This document shows, in pieces, positions 1 to 7,284 of a stretch of 9,959 nucleotides of DNA (the stretch's first letter is position 1; every line of letters begins with the position of its first letter). The DNA comes from Bacteroidia bacterium (GTDB taxonomy: Bacteria; Bacteroidota; Bacteroidia; Bacteroidales; UBA12481): positions 1 to 9,959 of the forward strand of contig JAPLDV010000912.1 in assembly GCA_026391235.1 (NCBI GenBank), read 5' to 3'. The translations under genes were made by a program, and so were the position numbers. Under the pieces are notes generated by a model. The model was given only the letters and a program-made list of their open reading frames with translations. It ran no database searches and was not told the origin of the DNA.

Positions 1-284
1 CGGTGGGAGAATGGTATGAAACAAGCTCCAACGTGGTCAATGCTGCGAAACTCAAGGGGAAACTTTTGTTGATTGTTGGCGAAATGGACCATAATGTGGA
101 TCCCTCCTCCACAATGCAGGTAGTAAACGCATTGATAAAGGCAAATAAGGATTTCGACCGGTTGGTGGTTCCGGGAATGGATCATTCCGGTGGTGGTCCC
201 GCCGGCGATCGTAAACGCATGGACTTCTTCGTGAAACATCTGCTGGGTGTTGACCCGCCGGACTGGAATTCACAGGAAAAATAA
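1..284 (+). CDS. S9 family prolyl oligopeptidase / dipeptidyl-peptidase IV-like peptidase, C-terminal fragment
   Basis: This is the last 94 codons of a gene that enters from the left; the reading frame starts at base 3 and ends in TAA. It matches the end of the alpha/beta-hydrolase catalytic domain of S9 peptidases, which are exported serine peptidases that remove dipeptides or cut at proline in Bacteroidota. Visible are the strand-loop [14 protein letters not shown], whose first Asp (codon 87-89) aligns with the catalytic Asp of DPP IV. The later [11 protein letters not shown] carries the catalytic His (codon 183-185). The tail [12 protein letters not shown] is typical of this family. The nucleophile Ser and the beta-propeller lie outside the window, so the exact subfamily cannot be set. 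Its base composition is balanced, unlike the AT-rich gene 17 bases downstream. Confidence 0.88.
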   Translation, partial: VGEWYETSSNVVNAAKLKGKLLLIVGEMDHNVDPSSTMQVVNALIKANKDFDRLVVPGMDHSGGGPAGDRKRMDFFVKHLLGVDPPDWNSQEK

Positions 285-301
285 TTATAGCAACACTGTG
301 T

Positions 302-1450
302 ATGAAAATCAATACTCTTGTCCCGATAATTCTGGTTTCGATACTCATATCCTGTGGAAAAATTTCAAACTATTCCTGTACAGATCAGGACGATTTACCC
401 GCCAATTCATTTATTACATCAGATAAAGCAAAGAATATAGGGGATATTTTATGTAAATGCTTAAACAAAGAAAAGGTTCCCTGCATCCAAATAACCATAA
501 TCGACAGCTTGGGGAATATCTGGTCTGTGGCCACCGGGACAGCAGACTTAAAACGTAATAAACCTGTTACTACAAACAATGTACTAAGGTTAGCAAGTAT
601 CACTAAGACATTTACAGCAACTGTAATTTTAACCTTAATTGATCAGGGCAAATTAAATCTTGATGATAAACTGACTACCTATTTTCCTGAGTTTACCGAA
701 GCTAATGACGTAACAATCAAGAATTTATTAAATCATTCATCCGGGATTAAAGACTTACTTACACTACCGGATATAATTTTAAACTCTTCACTGTTTTCTG
801 ATAAAATCTGGGATATTAATTCCATCGTTCAAACCATTTCAAAAAAGGGACTGAGTTTTCAAACCGGTACAGACCATCAATATTCAAATACTAATTATGT
901 ACTTCTTGGGCTTATTGCTGAAAAAATAACTAAAAGAAAAATCACGGAAATATATAAAGAATTTATTTTTAATCCATTAAATATAAACAAATTAACGCTG
1001 GTTCCGCAAGAGAAATCGCCGGAAACATTAGTTAGCGGATTCGATAGAAAGTTGCTGCCCACCGCGGGATTATACGAATTAACGCCTGAAAATACCGCAT
1101 GGGCCTCCGCTGCCTTCACTTCGGGTGCCTTAATCGGAAACAGTGAACAAACTGCAATTTTCTTCAGTAATCTGCTAACCGGAAAGCTATTATCTGTTAA
1201 TTCATTAAATAATATGAAAGATTTTGCGGAAAAGAAAGATCCTGACAACGTGAACCAGAAATATTTTGGACTGGGTCTCTTTAAATTCGATATAAACAGC
1301 AATATTTACTATGGACATGAAGGTCTTTTCGTCGGGGCCGACAATATTGCAGCTTTTCGGATCAAAGACAAGGTGACGATTGTCATTCTTGCTAATATTT
1401 CGACATTTGATAAATTCGGCTTATTGAAAGAAATAGATAATGAATTCTGA
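302..1450 (+). CDS. Serine beta-lactamase-like hydrolase, lipoprotein (S12 / class C-related family)
   Basis: The protein has 382 residues. The N-terminus is a lipoprotein signal: a hydrophobic stretch at residues 4-16, then lipobox LISC with Cys18, so it should be lipidated and membrane-attached. The mature part has the penicillin-binding/beta-lactamase fold signature: S99-I-T-K102 (SxxK nucleophile motif), Y194-S-N196 (YxN motif) and H339-E-G341 in place of the KTG triad, as is common in the S12/esterase-like branch. Length is normal for one such domain. The family includes D-amino-acid and D,D-peptidases, esterases and peptide hydrolases, and true resistance enzymes are a minority; the substrate cannot be read here. 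It starts 17 bases after the peptidase stop, too little room for an obvious own promoter, and no clear Shine-Dalgarno is seen. The gene is strikingly AT-rich (for example only 18 G/C in bases 601-660) compared with both flanks. Confidence 0.9.
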   Translation: MKINTLVPIILVSILISCGKISNYSCTDQDDLPANSFITSDKAKNIGDILCKCLNKEKVPCIQITIIDSLGNIWSVATGTADLKRNKPVTTNNVLRLASITKTFTATVILTLIDQGKLNLDDKLTTYFPEFTEANDVTIKNLLNHSSGIKDLLTLPDIILNSSLFSDKIWDINSIVQTISKKGLSFQTGTDHQYSNTNYVLLGLIAEKITKRKITEIYKEFIFNPLNINKLTLVPQEKSPETLVSGFDRKLLPTAGLYELTPENTAWASAAFTSGALIGNSEQTAIFFSNLLTGKLLSVNSLNNMKDFAEKKDPDNVNQKYFGLGLFKFDINSNIYYGHEGLFVGADNIAAFRIKDKVTIVILANISTFDKFGLLKEIDNEF

Positions 1451-1486
1451 AAAAAATCTGATAAGTAAAAAGATAATTATTTACGA

Positions 1487-2008
1487 ATGAATAAGCAATT
1501 TGCCATTATTTTGTTATTAACAATATTTTCCCTGAGTTCAAAAGTGAAATCGCAAAGTTCAATATCAGATAATAAGATTAAAAAAAATCAGGTTTATTTA
1601 TTGGGAGGAGCCCCTTCGCTCTACTCAGGATTTTCTTATGAAAGGATTGTTTTTAATAAATCTGATTTTACAATTCTTCCACGGACAGGATTTGGGATTA
1701 ATATCTTTATACCGTCCTTTGGAAAAGAATTTAATATAAATTTTGGCATAACAATGCTGTATGGGAAAATCCATAAACTCGAAATTGGATTCGGAACAAT
1801 TCACTATCTGTTAAGTCAGGCAGATATTTCAAAACAGACTAATTATTTTGAATATAAATTCTTGATATATGGGTTGATAGGCTACAGATATTATTTCAGG
1901 AGAAATCCTTTATCTCTTAAGATTGGGTTTACTCCGGTAATTGTTGCCAATCCCGACAAATGGACACTGTTCCCAATGGCAGAGATTGGTGTTGGTTTTA
2001 GGATGTAA
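1487..2008 (+). CDS. Small exported protein, probable outer-membrane beta-barrel, function unknown
   Basis: The 173-residue product was not recognised as a named family. It begins with a clear signal peptide (hydrophobic residues 5-16, probable cleavage after V20-K-S22, before Gln23). The mature part is rich in alternating aromatic, glycine and polar residues, such as SGFSYERIVF, LEIGFGTIHYLL, LIYGLIGYRYYF and MAEIGVGFRM at the very end. This is the pattern of amphipathic barrel strands in small Bacteroidota outer-membrane proteins, and about eight strands would fit the length. It follows the serine-hydrolase gene by 36 AT-rich bases with no terminator visible, and it shares that gene's low GC content, so the two probably form a pair. 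No ribosome binding site is evident. It ends 37 bases before the convergent stop at 2046. The barrel is inferred from composition only. Confidence 0.7.
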   Translation: MNKQFAIILLLTIFSLSSKVKSQSSISDNKIKKNQVYLLGGAPSLYSGFSYERIVFNKSDFTILPRTGFGINIFIPSFGKEFNINFGITMLYGKIHKLEIGFGTIHYLLSQADISKQTNYFEYKFLIYGLIGYRYYFRRNPLSLKIGFTPVIVANPDKWTLFPMAEIGVGFRM

Positions 2009-2045
2009 TGGCCCGAATAAAAATCAGGTGTTGCCGATCGGGAAC

Positions 2046-3446
2046 TCACTGCTTAAGGGAGAGCTCCCTTGCTGTTGTGGTAAGCCAGTATTTTGCCAGC
2101 ATATTTGGAACCTCCCAGTCCGGGAGGCTGCCATCTTTTAAATAGTTGAGATAATTCCGTGTCACCTGAGCAAAATGGGCCTCATGTCCAACGCGCAGTG
2201 CATCAGGAATCTGTATGTGATATCCGTTTTCGAAAGATTCAACAGAGATTCCGTTGTGTTTTCCGGCCAACCGGCTGACTGCCTTATTTAACACCGTCGT
2301 AAAATCAGAATTGCCGGTAACCGGGAAAACATATAGCTCCGGTCTGTATTTCTGCTCCGGTCCCTGACGGATTTCCAACCTGGCCAGCGAGCCCTTGATC
2401 ACCGAGAAATGTGTATCGCCCCCACCCTCAGGAGCTTTGTAATTCCAGGTTACCGACACCCGCGCGTTAATGCCCTTTATCTGATAATTGATCTCCCCAT
2501 TGGAATAAACCTGAAGAACGGAATCGGTGTTTACGCGCGAAAGAAGATACGCGGGATAGGAAGAAAACCCCGTAACCTCAGTGAACTGAACGGGTTGGAT
2601 ATCGGTTGTCCAGTGCCGCGCCGATGAAATTTGAATATCCTTATGGTAATCGATGATTTGATCCGGAAAGCAGGCCCACTGTACCAGGTCGATGAGGTGT
2701 GTCGTCACATCAACAATCCCCTCGCCTTCCTGCTCCACATCGAAGAACCACGGTGGCCGGACGAGCCTGGTACCCGATACATATTTAAAAAAATGATGAA
2801 CGCTTTCTTTGGTTACTGCAGGGTCATCAGGTGTACCCTTTTGCAGCGCTCCAAAAACTTCCGGTTGTTGTGACAATTCTTTCTGCAGGATGGATGAAAT
2901 CTCGAAACGTTCGGTCATGATATCATACAGGAGTACTCCCCTCCTTTTAGCCTCAGCGAACGCCCTCTCCAACCGGGCAAATCCTTCTGAATTGATAGCC
3001 ATGGGCTTATCAGAAAACACATGGATACCATTTTGAATGGCTTTCAGTATATAATCCGTCTTTTTTTGGTTGTTCCCGGCCAGGATCAGCACATTACCCG
3101 GTTTTTCAGCGATCATTTTATCAAAGAACCCGGATCCCCGAAACTCTGTGATTTCCCAATTCGTCGGATTCTCAGTCCGTTTTTGATAACCACTTACCCT
3201 GGCGCTAAAATCTGCCAATTCCGGTCCGTCAGGCGAATACACAAAAACCTTCGGATTCACTCCCTCATACATCGATTTCAGCACCAGTGCGGCATGAAAG
3301 TGACCCGGCTCGGCAATCATAAAGGTTGCGCTGGGGTTCTTTTGGCTCGGGGTGCAGGATGCTAGCATCACGGCAACAAGGATGATCCATGGAGCCTTCA
3401 CAAGGCCTCCGGACTGAAGTCCGCGGTTAATGATGAGCCTGTACAT
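2046..3446 (-). CDS. Gfo/Idh/MocA-type oxidoreductase, lipoprotein with putative oxidoreductase C-terminal domain
   Basis: With the start at 3446 the protein has 466 residues. It has a lipoprotein signal (hydrophobic WIILVAVMLASC, lipobox Cys31), placing it on the periplasmic face of a membrane. Then comes an NAD(P)-binding-like domain opening with MIAEPGHFHAALV, a form typical of one Bacteroidota subfamily that lacks the usual GxGxxG loop. Further on are VLILAGNN and FSDKPMAI, whose D146-K-P148 replaces the EKP motif with catalytic Lys147. The C-terminal half fits the 'putative oxidoreductase C-terminal' family. Such proteins act in sugar or glycoside processing; the substrate here is unknown. 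Start choice: the frame is open to 3611, but that would translate repeat array A and overlap the upstream gene, so I reject it. ATG at 3446 gives a long n-region. GTG at 3401, preceded by GGAGG, would give a compact signal peptide (MKAPWIILVAVMLASC) and is a serious alternative. The gene lies downstream of, and is probably functionally tied to, the Tat oxidoreductase. Confidence 0.87.
   Translation of the reverse strand: MYRLIINRGLQSGGLVKAPWIILVAVMLASCTPSQKNPSATFMIAEPGHFHAALVLKSMYEGVNPKVFVYSPDGPELADFSARVSGYQKRTENPTNWEITEFRGSGFFDKMIAEKPGNVLILAGNNQKKTDYILKAIQNGIHVFSDKPMAINSEGFARLERAFAEAKRRGVLLYDIMTERFEISSILQKELSQQPEVFGALQKGTPDDPAVTKESVHHFFKYVSGTRLVRPPWFFDVEQEGEGIVDVTTHLIDLVQWACFPDQIIDYHKDIQISSARHWTTDIQPVQFTEVTGFSSYPAYLLSRVNTDSVLQVYSNGEINYQIKGINARVSVTWNYKAPEGGGDTHFSVIKGSLARLEIRQGPEQKYRPELYVFPVTGNSDFTTVLNKAVSRLAGKHNGISVESFENGYHIQIPDALRVGHEAHFAQVTRNYLNYLKDGSLPDWEVPNMLAKYWLTTTARELSLKQ
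3410..3423. repeat. Short GC-rich palindrome, REP-like, at the 5' end of the lipoprotein oxidoreductase gene
   Basis: Bases 3410-3415 (CGGACT) and 3418-3423 (AGTCCG) form a perfect 6-bp stem with a 2-base loop. Weaker pairing continues outward at 3407/3426 and 3408/3425. It lies between the two candidate start codons (3446 and 3401), so it is either inside the signal-peptide codons or in the leader. The tight GC-rich stem resembles repetitive extragenic palindromes, but only this copy is in the window, so a repeat family is a guess. Confidence 0.4.
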
Positions 3447-3480
3447 ACTTAATAACTTGATTCTTCCATATTCCTTACTT

Positions 3481-3529
3481 GAGCCTTGAGCCTTGAGCCT
3501 TGATCCTTGAGCCCTGAGCCTTGAGCCTT
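3481..3529. repeat. Repeat array A: seven tandem 7-base units
   Basis: Seven contiguous heptamers on the plus strand read GAGCCTT, GAGCCTT, GAGCCTT, GATCCTT, GAGCCCT, GAGCCTT, GAGCCTT: five identical and two with one substitution each. On the coding (minus) strand the unit is AAGGCTC, and the first A of the array is the last base of the TAA stop of the Tat oxidoreductase gene. It fills most of the gap to the next gene. There are no spacers and no dyad, so it is not a CRISPR array or a terminator. It reads open in one frame, which explains the artificial upstream extension of the next ORF. Confidence 0.93.
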
Positions 3530-4929
3530 TATAGGTAATCCGTTCCATAAGGTTTCCGCTGCGGCCGCGACAATAGTTTGTTCGCCTCATCGCTGTTGGT
3601 GAAGTGCTCATGTACCGGGTCCCATTTGAGTTTTTTCGGGACTTTCATGGCGATATGGCTGAGCAGGCAGGCCGAGCACGAACGGTGAGCCACCTCAACC
3701 GGAGCAATCGGCTGGGTATTGGACTTTATGGAATCGAGCCAGTTACCGTAATGATCAGTACTTTTCATCAGATGAATTTCATCCGGACCGATAATGCTGG
3801 TGATGATTTTTGGATCACTGGCATCCAACGACTTACGATTGGCGTCGAAGGTCACAGGATCGCTCTTTGTTGCCTGGTCATTTCCCCTGGTCACAAAGAT
3901 CCAACCATCCGAACCTTCAAACCTGACTCCATTCGGCCGGTCGCCGCTGACGTACATTGTTACCCCGTTGGCATATCTGGCTTTGACTTCAAAATTCCCA
4001 TGCACATTCCAAAGGCCTTTGGAAGGGAATTCGGCTTTTGCCTCAACCTCAGCCGGGCCTGAGTATTCGGTTCCCATACCCCAATGGGCGATATCCAGAT
4101 GATGCGCACCCCAGCCGGTGATCATCCCGGCGCCGAACTGTTCACACCGGAGCCAGCCAGGGCGTGAATAATCGGCCTGAGGATGCACCCGTTTCTCGGT
4201 ATAGTATACTTTTGGAGTTGATCCCAGCCACATATCATAATTCAGATTTTTCGGCACCGGCATTTCGGCTTCCTCCTCTCCGGATGGATCTCCCGGCAAA
4301 CCGATCTGGATGGTATGAAGCTTTCCGATGCGGCTATTTCTGACCAGTTCGCAGGCATACCTGAACTGATCGGACGACCTTTGCTGGCTGCCAATCTGGA
4401 AGATCACGCCGCTCCGGTGAACCATATCGCTCAGCTTGCGCCCCTCAGCAATAGTCAGTGAAGTAGGCTTTTGCAAATAGATATGCTTTCCGGCCAGCGC
4501 GGCCTCAATAGCCGGCTGCGAATGCCAGTGATCGGGCGTGCTGATCACAACGGCATCGATGGCAGGATTCAATAACATTTCACGATAATTATCGTACAGC
4601 TTTACATCGACCTCTTTACCGCCATATTTCTTCTGATAGTAATCTTCAATAAACGGCTTGGTTTCCTTCAGGCGCTTCGAATCGAGGTCGCAGGCCGCTA
4701 TTATCCGGGCCGAGTCAAACGGAAATATTCCCACCATATCTGCTTCATGGGCTATCCGGCCACACCCTATCTGGCCAATCTGAATGCGGTTGTTTGGGGC
4801 GTTTTTCCCAAAAACCGATGAAGGAACGATGCTCGGAACGATAATGGTTCCGGCAGCCGCGAGGGATGTGAGACGGAGAAATGAGCGGCGGTTGAGATTT
4901 GTTCTGGTCATACTTTTTACATCTTTCAT
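3529..4929 (-). CDS. Gfo/Idh/MocA family oxidoreductase with Tat signal peptide
   Basis: The protein has 466 residues. The N-terminus has a twin-arginine signal, N13-R-R-S-F-L-R-L, followed by an Ala-rich hydrophobic segment, so the folded, cofactor-loaded enzyme should be exported to the periplasm. The Rossmann domain shows IGQIGCGRIA (G55-x-G57 loop) and then STPDHWH at 130-136. L152-QKP-155 (EKP variant, Lys154 expected catalytic) follows, and GWGAHHLDIAHW near 272-283 holds the usual catalytic His/Asp region of the C-terminal domain. Length and motifs fit the large Bacteroidota/Planctomycetota group of Tat-exported Gfo/Idh/MocA proteins, to which GH109 N-acetylgalactosaminidases are related. 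I see nothing that proves glycosidase activity. A second start, Met7 (4911), sits nearer the RR motif and is equally plausible. The stop codon shares a base with repeat array A. The downstream gene is a second Gfo/Idh/MocA protein with a different export signal. Confidence 0.92.
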   Translation of the reverse strand: MKDVKSMTRTNLNRRSFLRLTSLAAAGTIIVPSIVPSSVFGKNAPNNRIQIGQIGCGRIAHEADMVGIFPFDSARIIAACDLDSKRLKETKPFIEDYYQKKYGGKEVDVKLYDNYREMLLNPAIDAVVISTPDHWHSQPAIEAALAGKHIYLQKPTSLTIAEGRKLSDMVHRSGVIFQIGSQQRSSDQFRYACELVRNSRIGKLHTIQIGLPGDPSGEEEAEMPVPKNLNYDMWLGSTPKVYYTEKRVHPQADYSRPGWLRCEQFGAGMITGWGAHHLDIAHWGMGTEYSGPAEVEAKAEFPSKGLWNVHGNFEVKARYANGVTMYVSGDRPNGVRFEGSDGWIFVTRGNDQATKSDPVTFDANRKSLDASDPKIITSIIGPDEIHLMKSTDHYGNWLDSIKSNTQPIAPVEVAHRSCSACLLSHIAMKVPKKLKWDPVHEHFTNSDEANKLLSRPQRKPYGTDYL

Positions 4930-4954
4930 GCTGATAAAGTTACAAAATCATCCC

Positions 4955-4989
4955 ATTGGCACATTGGCACATTAAATAATTGGCAAATT
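4955..4989. repeat. Repeat array B: three 8-base units (ATTGGCAM)
   Basis: ATTGGCAC occurs at 4955-4962 and 4963-4970, directly joined and followed by ATT. A third copy, ATTGGCAA plus ATT, is at 4979-4989 after five A/T bases. On the coding strand the array begins 6 bases after the TGA stop of the TPR gene and ends about 25 bases before the start of the Tat oxidoreductase. It has no hairpin of note. It occupies the same position relative to its upstream gene as arrays A and C, with a different unit. Confidence 0.8.
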
Positions 4990-4995
4990 ATCATA

Positions 4996-7170
4996 TCAGC
5001 AGAGGTACCTGAGCCGGTCGAGTAAAATGGGGATTTCTTCGGGATCGATCCCGTTTTTCAGAAGCTGATCACGATCCTGATCGAAAACCGAGAGGAATTC
5101 GTCAAAATCGATTTTACCAATAATCAGGCTTTGACGATAACATCCGATGGCTTCACCTCTTTTCCCTTCGCACCATTCCAGGTGTCCCAGGCTGATCAGG
5201 TCGTGATGGGTCGGTTCCCTTGCAATCAGTTTATCGTAATATTTCCTGGCCTGATCAAATCGTCCCAAAACAAACGAGCACCAGGCGATAGGCCGCCACA
5301 CTTTATGATTCCCGGGCATCAAATATTCCACCTTAAAATAGGATTTCAAAGCTCCCTCGTAATCCTGAAGATCGAGCAGGCAATGACCGATGGATATTTC
5401 GGTATTCAGATCATCCGGATCCTGAATCTCAGCCTGGCGATAGTAGGGAAGTGCCTGCTCAGGCTGCTTCAGATACCGGTAACAAAGACCGATCTTTTTG
5501 AGGTTCCAAAGATTTTCACTTAAAAGCAGATCTGCTTTCAGATAAAAATCAAGTGCCTTCTGATAGTTACCCGATTTTTGCCAGGCGTAACCCAGCTTCT
5601 GCAAAACCTCAGCACTCATATCGCCCGATTTCTCCAGAATGCCAAAAGCCTCGGCTGCTTCGCGATAATTCTTCTTTTGAAGATAAAAACCAGCTATGGT
5701 ATATAATGCATCGGTATCTCCAAGAAACAGATCTTTGTAAAAATCCTTCCGGTAAAAATCGAGTTTCCATATAAAAAGGTCATCAAAACCCTGCTTATCC
5801 GGATAAAAACGGTAGAACCGGTAGAGATCCTGGATATATTGCCTGATCACACGTCGCGATTGCTGCAGAGGATCCAGGATTTTATCGCCATCCAGCATCT
5901 CTTTAAGCTGCTCGGCCTCGGCATGTAGCCCGTCGGATAAAAATTTCTGCATGTCGGCCGGCATCGACCGGATCCCGAAACAAATACTGTATTTATCTGA
6001 ATTACATAGATAGAAGCTCTTATCGACTGATTCCAGAAATCCCTTCATCCAGGCAAATTCGCCGGATTCCTGCAAAGCAAGAATTTCCGGATGATTGGTG
6101 GTAAACGGGAAGAACCAGTTGATCAGGTGGCGGAAAAACGGGAATCCTTTAAGCATCTGGAAAGTTCCGATGAATACATCATCTCCCTCCATCTGCATTT
6201 CAGTCAACTCCTGCAATTTATCTTTCAAACCCGGTGAATCTTCGAATATCTCCTGCCATTCAGGATTCTCCTCATCGCTCAGGTTTTCGCCCAATAAATT
6301 GTCGAGATACAGCTTATTCCTGATCTGCGGAGTCAGCTTGAGCATTTCAGGAAGGATCTCTTCCTGCATTCGGCGGCTAAGCTGGTCGGTATTACGTCCC
6401 CTGATCAACTGCATAATGACTTCCTGAACCAGATTCTTGAAATTCTGATACTCGTCCATAACCATGAATCGACCGCGGATAGCCGGATAGTATGCAAGCC
6501 GGGTATCGTAACGGTAGAAGGCCAGGAGCAAGCCGATCAGGGCACGCTGGCGCAATTCCTCCTCTTCGGAATCAAAAAAGCCAAATAATAGTTCGAACTT
6601 TCGTTTATCAAAATAGCGTAAAGCACTGAAATTTAATGCGGTAATCAAAAGTCCCTTTTCAGGAACAGTCAGAGCTGCAGAATCCTTGATTTGTTCAACC
6701 AGCTGTACTTCCCGTTCATGGAACTCATCGGTAAGCCATATCAGGTGAAACAGGCGCGATAAATCGCGCAGGTATTCCGGATCCGAGGGGTTTATCCGGT
6801 CGGGCTTACGGAGAAAGCTTTGGATAAATGATTCGAGGCCAGGATCATCGCGGAAGATTCGCTTTCTGACATGAACGTACTGGGTCGACGATTTTGTCAG
6901 GAGAAACTCCGAAACCCGGTCGCTGAGTTCATACAAGTCGGCAACAATTTTACGATAAACTTTCTGGCGCTCAGGGTCCTGAATACCTTTCAGGGTATAC
7001 TCAAGCATATATTGATAGGTGGTATCGATCTGCTCCAGCTCCTCGATCCACGAATTCACCCCGGAATGAACCAGCATCGGCCGCAGGTCGGTCATTGCCT
7101 CCTTTAACCGTTTCACTGACAAAAGGTCATGAATCCGGTGCGTACTGCTAAGAATTTGTTTTTCGGTCAT
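4996..7170 (-). CDS. Large cytoplasmic tetratricopeptide-repeat protein
   Basis: The product has 724 residues with no signal peptide or membrane segment, so it should be cytoplasmic. The C-terminal part, about residues 485-690, contains about six TPR units. Examples are the segment with FYLQKKNYREAAEAFGILEK (497-515), GYAWQKSGNYQKALDFYLKA (527-546), GLCYRYLKQPEQALPYYRQA (561-580) and GHCLLDLQDYEGALKSYFKV (595-614). They have the usual small residue at position 8 and Ala at 20. The first 480 residues are alpha-helical in character, charged and not recognised as a named domain; they include an acidic stretch near 295-335. The family seems to be a conserved Bacteroidota protein of unknown role, presumably a protein-interaction scaffold. 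Translation starts at ATG 7170 with no clear Shine-Dalgarno. The gap upstream (7171-7284) is filled by repeat array C, and array B follows the stop. Confidence 0.85.
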   Translation of the reverse strand: MTEKQILSSTHRIHDLLSVKRLKEAMTDLRPMLVHSGVNSWIEELEQIDTTYQYMLEYTLKGIQDPERQKVYRKIVADLYELSDRVSEFLLTKSSTQYVHVRKRIFRDDPGLESFIQSFLRKPDRINPSDPEYLRDLSRLFHLIWLTDEFHEREVQLVEQIKDSAALTVPEKGLLITALNFSALRYFDKRKFELLFGFFDSEEEELRQRALIGLLLAFYRYDTRLAYYPAIRGRFMVMDEYQNFKNLVQEVIMQLIRGRNTDQLSRRMQEEILPEMLKLTPQIRNKLYLDNLLGENLSDEENPEWQEIFEDSPGLKDKLQELTEMQMEGDDVFIGTFQMLKGFPFFRHLINWFFPFTTNHPEILALQESGEFAWMKGFLESVDKSFYLCNSDKYSICFGIRSMPADMQKFLSDGLHAEAEQLKEMLDGDKILDPLQQSRRVIRQYIQDLYRFYRFYPDKQGFDDLFIWKLDFYRKDFYKDLFLGDTDALYTIAGFYLQKKNYREAAEAFGILEKSGDMSAEVLQKLGYAWQKSGNYQKALDFYLKADLLLSENLWNLKKIGLCYRYLKQPEQALPYYRQAEIQDPDDLNTEISIGHCLLDLQDYEGALKSYFKVEYLMPGNHKVWRPIAWCSFVLGRFDQARKYYDKLIAREPTHHDLISLGHLEWCEGKRGEAIGCYRQSLIIGKIDFDEFLSVFDQDRDQLLKNGIDPEEIPILLDRLRYLC

Positions 7171-7207
7171 AATGAGGTTTTACAGCAAAAACCGGACCGG
7201 GAAGAAT

Positions 7208-7284
7208 GTGACGCGTGATGCGAGAAGCGTGATGCGGAAGAAGTGACGAGTGACAAGTGACAGTCACTCGTCACTTGTCACTTC
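7208..7284. repeat. Repeat array C: eleven phased 7-base units, part direct, part inverted
   Basis: From 7208 to 7284 the sequence divides without remainder into eleven heptamers: GTGACGC, GTGATGC, GAGAAGC, GTGATGC, GGAAGAA, GTGACGA, GTGACAA, GTGACAG, TCACTCG, TCACTTG, TCACTTC. The first eight are degenerate direct repeats of a GTGAYRN-type unit. The last three are the reverse complement of the same theme, so the array turns round at 7262. It occupies the gap between the TPR gene (start 7170) and nhaD (stop 7285-7287) and begins directly after the nhaD stop codon on the coding strand. There are no spacers, so it is not CRISPR. Confidence 0.9.

Noticed and set aside
895..1302. 135-codon open frame on the minus strand inside the serine hydrolase gene
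   Set aside because: It is antisense to the YxN-containing part of a clearly conserved enzyme, and its product shows no domain.
302..1450. Antibiotic-resistance class C beta-lactamase
   Set aside because: It has the SxxK and YxN motifs but HxG instead of KTG and a lipoprotein anchor; the family is mostly non-resistance hydrolases.
2009..2045. Bidirectional terminator between the convergent barrel-protein and oxidoreductase genes
   Set aside because: Only CCCGA and TCGGG at the two sides can pair, with a loop over 15 bases and no good T-tract on either strand; too weak to call.
3447..3611. Upstream extension of the lipoprotein oxidoreductase frame to an ATG at 3611
   Set aside because: It would overlap the 3' end of the Tat oxidoreductase gene by 83 bases and translate repeat array A into a GSRLRAQ-type peptide, pushing the signal peptide far inside the protein.
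3604..4102. Overlapping plus-strand frames within the Tat oxidoreductase gene
   Set aside because: They mirror the conserved C-terminal domain codons and have no recognisable motifs or upstream signals.
7176..7193. GGTTTT / AAAACC dyad just before the TPR gene start
   Set aside because: A 6-bp mostly A/T stem with a 6-base loop is easily formed by chance; no operator or riboswitch pattern was recognised.
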